Positions 61,020-64,000 of a DNA stretch of 64,000 nt are shown here, one piece after another. Source of the stretch: Diaphorobacter aerolatus. GTDB lineage: Bacteria; Pseudomonadota; Gammaproteobacteria; Burkholderiales; Burkholderiaceae_C. The stretch lies in contig NZ_CP060783.1 in the NCBI RefSeq assembly GCF_014489535.1, positions 2,604,001 through 2,668,000 on the forward strand. The letters run 5' to 3'. The position numbers and the translations under genes are program-made. How positions within the stretch are numbered: the first letter of the stretch is position 1; each line of letters opens with the position of its first letter. The notes below the pieces were generated by a model. That model was not told where the DNA came from. It worked only from the letters and a program-made list of their open reading frames with translations, and searched no databases.

Positions 61020-62164
61020 TCAACGCAGCAATGTGGCGGGATCGGCCCGCAGCAAACCGCGCATTGCCCCAATACCCGAGAGCAGCGCGAGCAAGGCGAT
61101 CAGCGCGGCGCAGCCCAGCAAGGCCTGGCCATTGAGCGCAACAGGCACGCGATACATGCGAGCCACCGCCAGCAATGCCATGCTCGCGATGGCGGCCAGC
61201 AGCAGTCCCATTCCACCAATCCACAAAGCCTGCTCGATCACCACGCGACCGAGCGCAGAACGGCTCACCCCCAGCGCATTGAGCACCGCATATTCACGTG
61301 CCGAACCCGCCACCACGGTCTTGAGCGACTGGCTGGTCACGACGGCGCCGACCAGACACACGACAATCGCCATGAACAGCACGCCAGCGCCGGCACCGGT
61401 GTCGAACATCCAGTAGATCTGCGAACGGCGCGCGAACACCTGCGCGGTCCACACTTCGTGCGGGCCGAAACTCGCGCCGTTGGCTCTCAGTCGAGCCTGA
61501 ACTGCCTGCACATCGGCGCCGCTGCGCACACGCGCCACGAGATAGGTGCTGCCGCGATTGGCGGGTTGATCGGAAATTTCACGGGCGCTCTCCAGCGACG
61601 AAATCACGTTCACCCCGCCCAATCCGCGCAGTCCATCCACCGCCGCCACGATGCGCACCGGGTGGTTGTTGATCCACGCGATGCCGCCTTCGGTGGACGC
61701 CAGTGTGGGCAGGTCGGCCCGGTCGACGATCACGCCTCCAGGCTCGCGCAGCAGATTGCGCTGCCAGGGCGCGAGCACGCGGTCGAACATCAGCGCATTC
61801 CCTGCGGTGGATATGCCCGAGAGGTAAATCGACACTCCGCCCACCGCCTCGGCGCTGGCGCTGCGCGCGCGCCAGTCGCCATCCACCCATTGGTAGGGCT
61901 CGACGACCGGGATGTCGGGATCCATGCGCATGCGCATCTCCACGTCGGGCCGATGTTGCGACCGAAATTCACGCTCTGCGTACCCGGATAGCCCACCCAC
62001 AGATCGGCGGACGTAGCGCTTACATAAATGGCCGCCGTGCTGAAAATGCCCAGTACCAGCGCAGCCTGCATCACCAGCAACACGCCTGCAAAGCCCACCG
62101 CGAACACCGAGGGAACAAAGCGGCGCCATTCATAGGCGAGCGTCTTGCGGGCCAGCGCGATCAT
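61020..62164 (-). CDS. MacB/DevC-like ABC transporter permease (one frameshift)
   Basis: A 381-residue permease with the FtsX/MacB layout: one N-terminal helix (FVPSVFAVGFAGVLLVMQAALVLGI), a large periplasmic domain (~40-250) and three C-terminal helices (AGVLFMAIVVCLVGAVV; GGMGLLLAAIASMALLAV; LLGCAALIALLALLSGI). One C near 61946 restores NIGPDVEMRMRMDPDIPVV. Such mechanotransmitter permeases push substrates from the periplasm out through a TolC-like channel. ATGA overlap with the outer-membrane factor gene. Confidence 0.85.
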
Positions 62165-63588
62165 TGCGCGGTCTCCGCGTTGGCCTGCGCGGGCAACGGC
62201 GCGCCGCCCAGGGCCTTGTACAGCGCGATATACGCAAGTGCCTGCGCACCCTGCGCGATGGCTTGGTCGCTCTGGTTTTGCAGCGCCGCGCGTTGGTCAG
62301 CCAGACCGCTGAACTCGCTCGCGAGCCCCAACCGCTGGCGACGCTTGACAACATCGCCGCGCGCGGCCAACTGTTGGGCCATGTCTTCGAGTGCCTCGAT
62401 GCGCTCATGCTGCGCGGCAATTCCGGCGAGCGCAGTCTCCACATCGGCAATGCCTTCGAGCACACTCTGGCGATAGCCCTTGACGGCAATGTCAAACGCC
62501 GCCTCGTCTGCTTCGACCTGCGAGCGACGACGGCCCCAATCGAACAGAGGGATGTCGATCACCGGCCCGATCAGCGGCATCTGATCGGAGGTGGTGCGAA
62601 AGTTGCGCGTGAGGTTGTACGAATACAGCAGCGAACCGGAAAGCGCGAAACGCGGATAGAGCGCCGAACGCGACAGCCCCAGCGTGCCGGCGGCGTGCTC
62701 CACCGCTGCTTCGGCGGACTCGATGTCGGGACGGGTGCGCAGCAAATCGGCGGGAAGCACCTGGAGCTGGAATGCAAGCGGCTGCGGCATGCGGGCCTGC
62801 ACGTCCGTTGCAAGCCATCGGCCGTCGGGCTGCGTGCGGCCCAACAAAACGGCCAGTGCATGTGCCGCGCGAGCCTGCGATTCCTTGACGCCGTAGAACT
62901 GGGCGCGGCTTTGCCCGAGTTGCAACTGCACCTCCTGCACCGCGTCGTGGCTTCCAAGACGTTGCTGAAGACGCACCTGCGTGAGTTTCAGCGCCCGCTC
63001 ATCAAGCGCCACGCGCTGCTCCAGCAGCCCCCGCTGGCGCTGGGCCATGCGGATGTCCAGCCAACGATGCACCACATCTGCCACGAGATTGACGCTCGCA
63101 CCGCGCGCCTGCGCCTGGGCTGTCAACAGTTCGCCATGGGCGACCTGCATCGTGGCCTCGCGCGCACCGAACAGGCCCAGATCCCACGCGACATCGATGC
63201 TCGCGTGAAAATACGAGTCCACGGCGGCGATGTCCTGCAATGTGCGCGCGCCGCCGGTCATTTCAGGTTTGTAGGTGGAAGACGCCACGCCCATCAGCGA
63301 ACGCTGGCGCTTGAGACGCCCGAGCGCCTGCACGAGATCGAGGTTCTGGTTCAGCGCTTCGTTCACCAGCGCGTTGAGTTCGGGATCGTTGAAGCGATGC
63401 CACCATTGCTGGAGATCGTCAACGCCGAGTTGGACACCTTGCACGCCGCCGCTGTTGCCGGCCGGCTGAAGCCACTGCGCGGGCGTGGAACGGTCCATCT
63501 TCGGCAGTTCCGACGTGGCGCAGCCAGCCAGAAGTGACGAAAGACCGATACACAGGAGGACGCGGGAGGAAGTTACTTTCACACTCAT
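62161..63588 (-). CDS. TolC/NodT-family outer membrane efflux lipoprotein
   Basis: An outer-membrane channel of 475 residues from MSVKVTSSRVLL (a start ten codons earlier is also open). The lipobox is LLAGCATSEL. Two OEP repeats follow, with helical hairpins such as ALNQNLDLVQALGRLKRQRSLMG and LLRTRPDIESAEAAVEHA, the NodT-type DLLRTRPDI motif. It is the first gene of the nine-gene operon and completes a tripartite exporter. Confidence 0.9.
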   Translation of the reverse strand: MSVKVTSSRVLLCIGLSSLLAGCATSELPKMDRSTPAQWLQPAGNSGGVQGVQLGVDDLQQWWHRFNDPELNALVNEALNQNLDLVQALGRLKRQRSLMGVASSTYKPEMTGGARTLQDIAAVDSYFHASIDVAWDLGLFGAREATMQVAHGELLTAQAQARGASVNLVADVVHRWLDIRMAQRQRGLLEQRVALDERALKLTQVRLQQRLGSHDAVQEVQLQLGQSRAQFYGVKESQARAAHALAVLLGRTQPDGRWLATDVQARMPQPLAFQLQVLPADLLRTRPDIESAEAAVEHAAGTLGLSRSALYPRFALSGSLLYSYNLTRNFRTTSDQMPLIGPVIDIPLFDWGRRRSQVEADEAAFDIAVKGYRQSVLEGIADVETALAGIAAQHERIEALEDMAQQLAARGDVVKRRQRLGLASEFSGLADQRAALQNQSDQAIAQGAQALAYIALYKALGGAPLPAQANAETAQ

Positions 63589-63856
63589 GCGGTTGAAACG
63601 CAGACCGCTGAATGACATTCAGTTGCAGCGCGGGGCCGAAGACAATATTTCCTGCTTGCCATTTGACAAGTGCAAACTTGCGCCAGATTGCACGGTTTAT
63701 GGAGAAAGTATGGAGATGTAAACATGCCCGCCGTGCCTCGATGGGATGCGGGTGCGGCGCGTGCTGGACCGGATTGCCGTGGATAATGTCCCGCACCGTC
63801 TGCGGGGCGGCGCAACCCTCTGGTTTGGGCACCCTGCACGTACCGCGAGCCATCCA

Positions 63857-64000
63857 ATGAAATCGAACCACGCCACGGCGGCGACCGCCCCTTTGGTACT
63901 TGTCGTAGAGGACGAGCCGGGCATCGCCACCATCCTGAGGGCCTATCTCGAACGCGATGGGCTGCGCACACAGCTCGCGCATGACGGCCCCGAGGCCGTG
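63857..64000 (+). CDS. Response regulator, receiver domain (partial, cut by window edge)
   Basis: 48 residues are visible: MKSNHATAATAPLVLVVEDEPGI and RAYLERDGLRTQLAHDGPEAV, the start of a CheY-like receiver with the acidic pair ED in VVEDEP. BaeR/OmpR-type regulators often adjoin efflux operons, so it may control the divergent exporter operon. The output domain is outside the window. Confidence 0.8.
   Translation, partial: MKSNHATAATAPLVLVVEDEPGIATILRAYLERDGLRTQLAHDGPEAV

Overview
The window is GC-rich chromosomal DNA from a betaproteobacterium. Gene families and neighbourhoods (BadHI/AliAB genes beside liv transporter genes, a DUF3482/DUF2868 pair, GTP-type PEP carboxykinase) point to Burkholderiales, probably Comamonadaceae; this is inference, since no marker gene such as rRNA is present. 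Nearly every long gene is interrupted by single-base frameshifts. I placed about 30, and every one is repaired by restoring one base, usually in a short G or C run. After repair, each gene length is a whole number of codons. I therefore treat these genes as intact in the cell and damaged by consensus errors, and give full spans.

Layout. 1-1774: edge of a PII gene and comM. 1784-12560: a cyclohexanecarboxylate locus, with a liv-type ABC transporter (livF, livG, a fused livH-livM permease, livK), a MarR regulator and badH, badI, aliB, aliA, plus a 2OG-Fe(II) oxygenase. 12782-19632: housekeeping genes (ferredoxin-NADP reductase, YihY, AroK, RluE, peroxiredoxin, DsbA-like protein) and an IS3-family element inserted exactly at the rluE stop codon with a 3-bp target duplication. 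19667-23625: a DUF3482 GTPase and a DUF2868 membrane protein with a HigBA-type toxin-antitoxin pair between them.

23784-34328: a tightly overlapping catabolic/uptake operon: LysR, flavin monooxygenase, five-gene Dpp/Opp-type ABC importer, a BAAT-like acyl transferase/thioesterase and two AhpD-like proteins. 34348-41495: a cobalamin operon under a B12 riboswitch (cobW, cobN, chlD). The chlD gene carries a full set of -1 programmed frameshift signals (SD-like sequence, A7 slippery run, immediate stop, GC stem at 6 nt) that could yield a small ChlI-like and a full ChlD subunit from one gene.

41582-50730: glycerophosphodiesterase lipoprotein, periplasmic thioredoxin, stand-alone TrpB, AidB-like acyl-CoA dehydrogenase, threonine ammonia-lyase, a 54-residue membrane protein and pckG. 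50985-64000: the least explained region. Four plus-strand genes (class III aminotransferase, FemAB/GNAT-type acyltransferase, arginase-fold protein, Cfa-like methyltransferase) converge on nine almost entirely overlapping minus-strand genes: outer-membrane factor, MacB/DevC-like permease, ATPase, adaptor, HAD phosphatase, alpha/beta hydrolase, two half-size EamA/ArnE-F-like proteins and a DegT aminotransferase. Together they look like a synthesis-plus-export locus for an amino-modified, possibly lipid-like molecule not matched to any pathway I know. A response-regulator gene is cut by the right edge.
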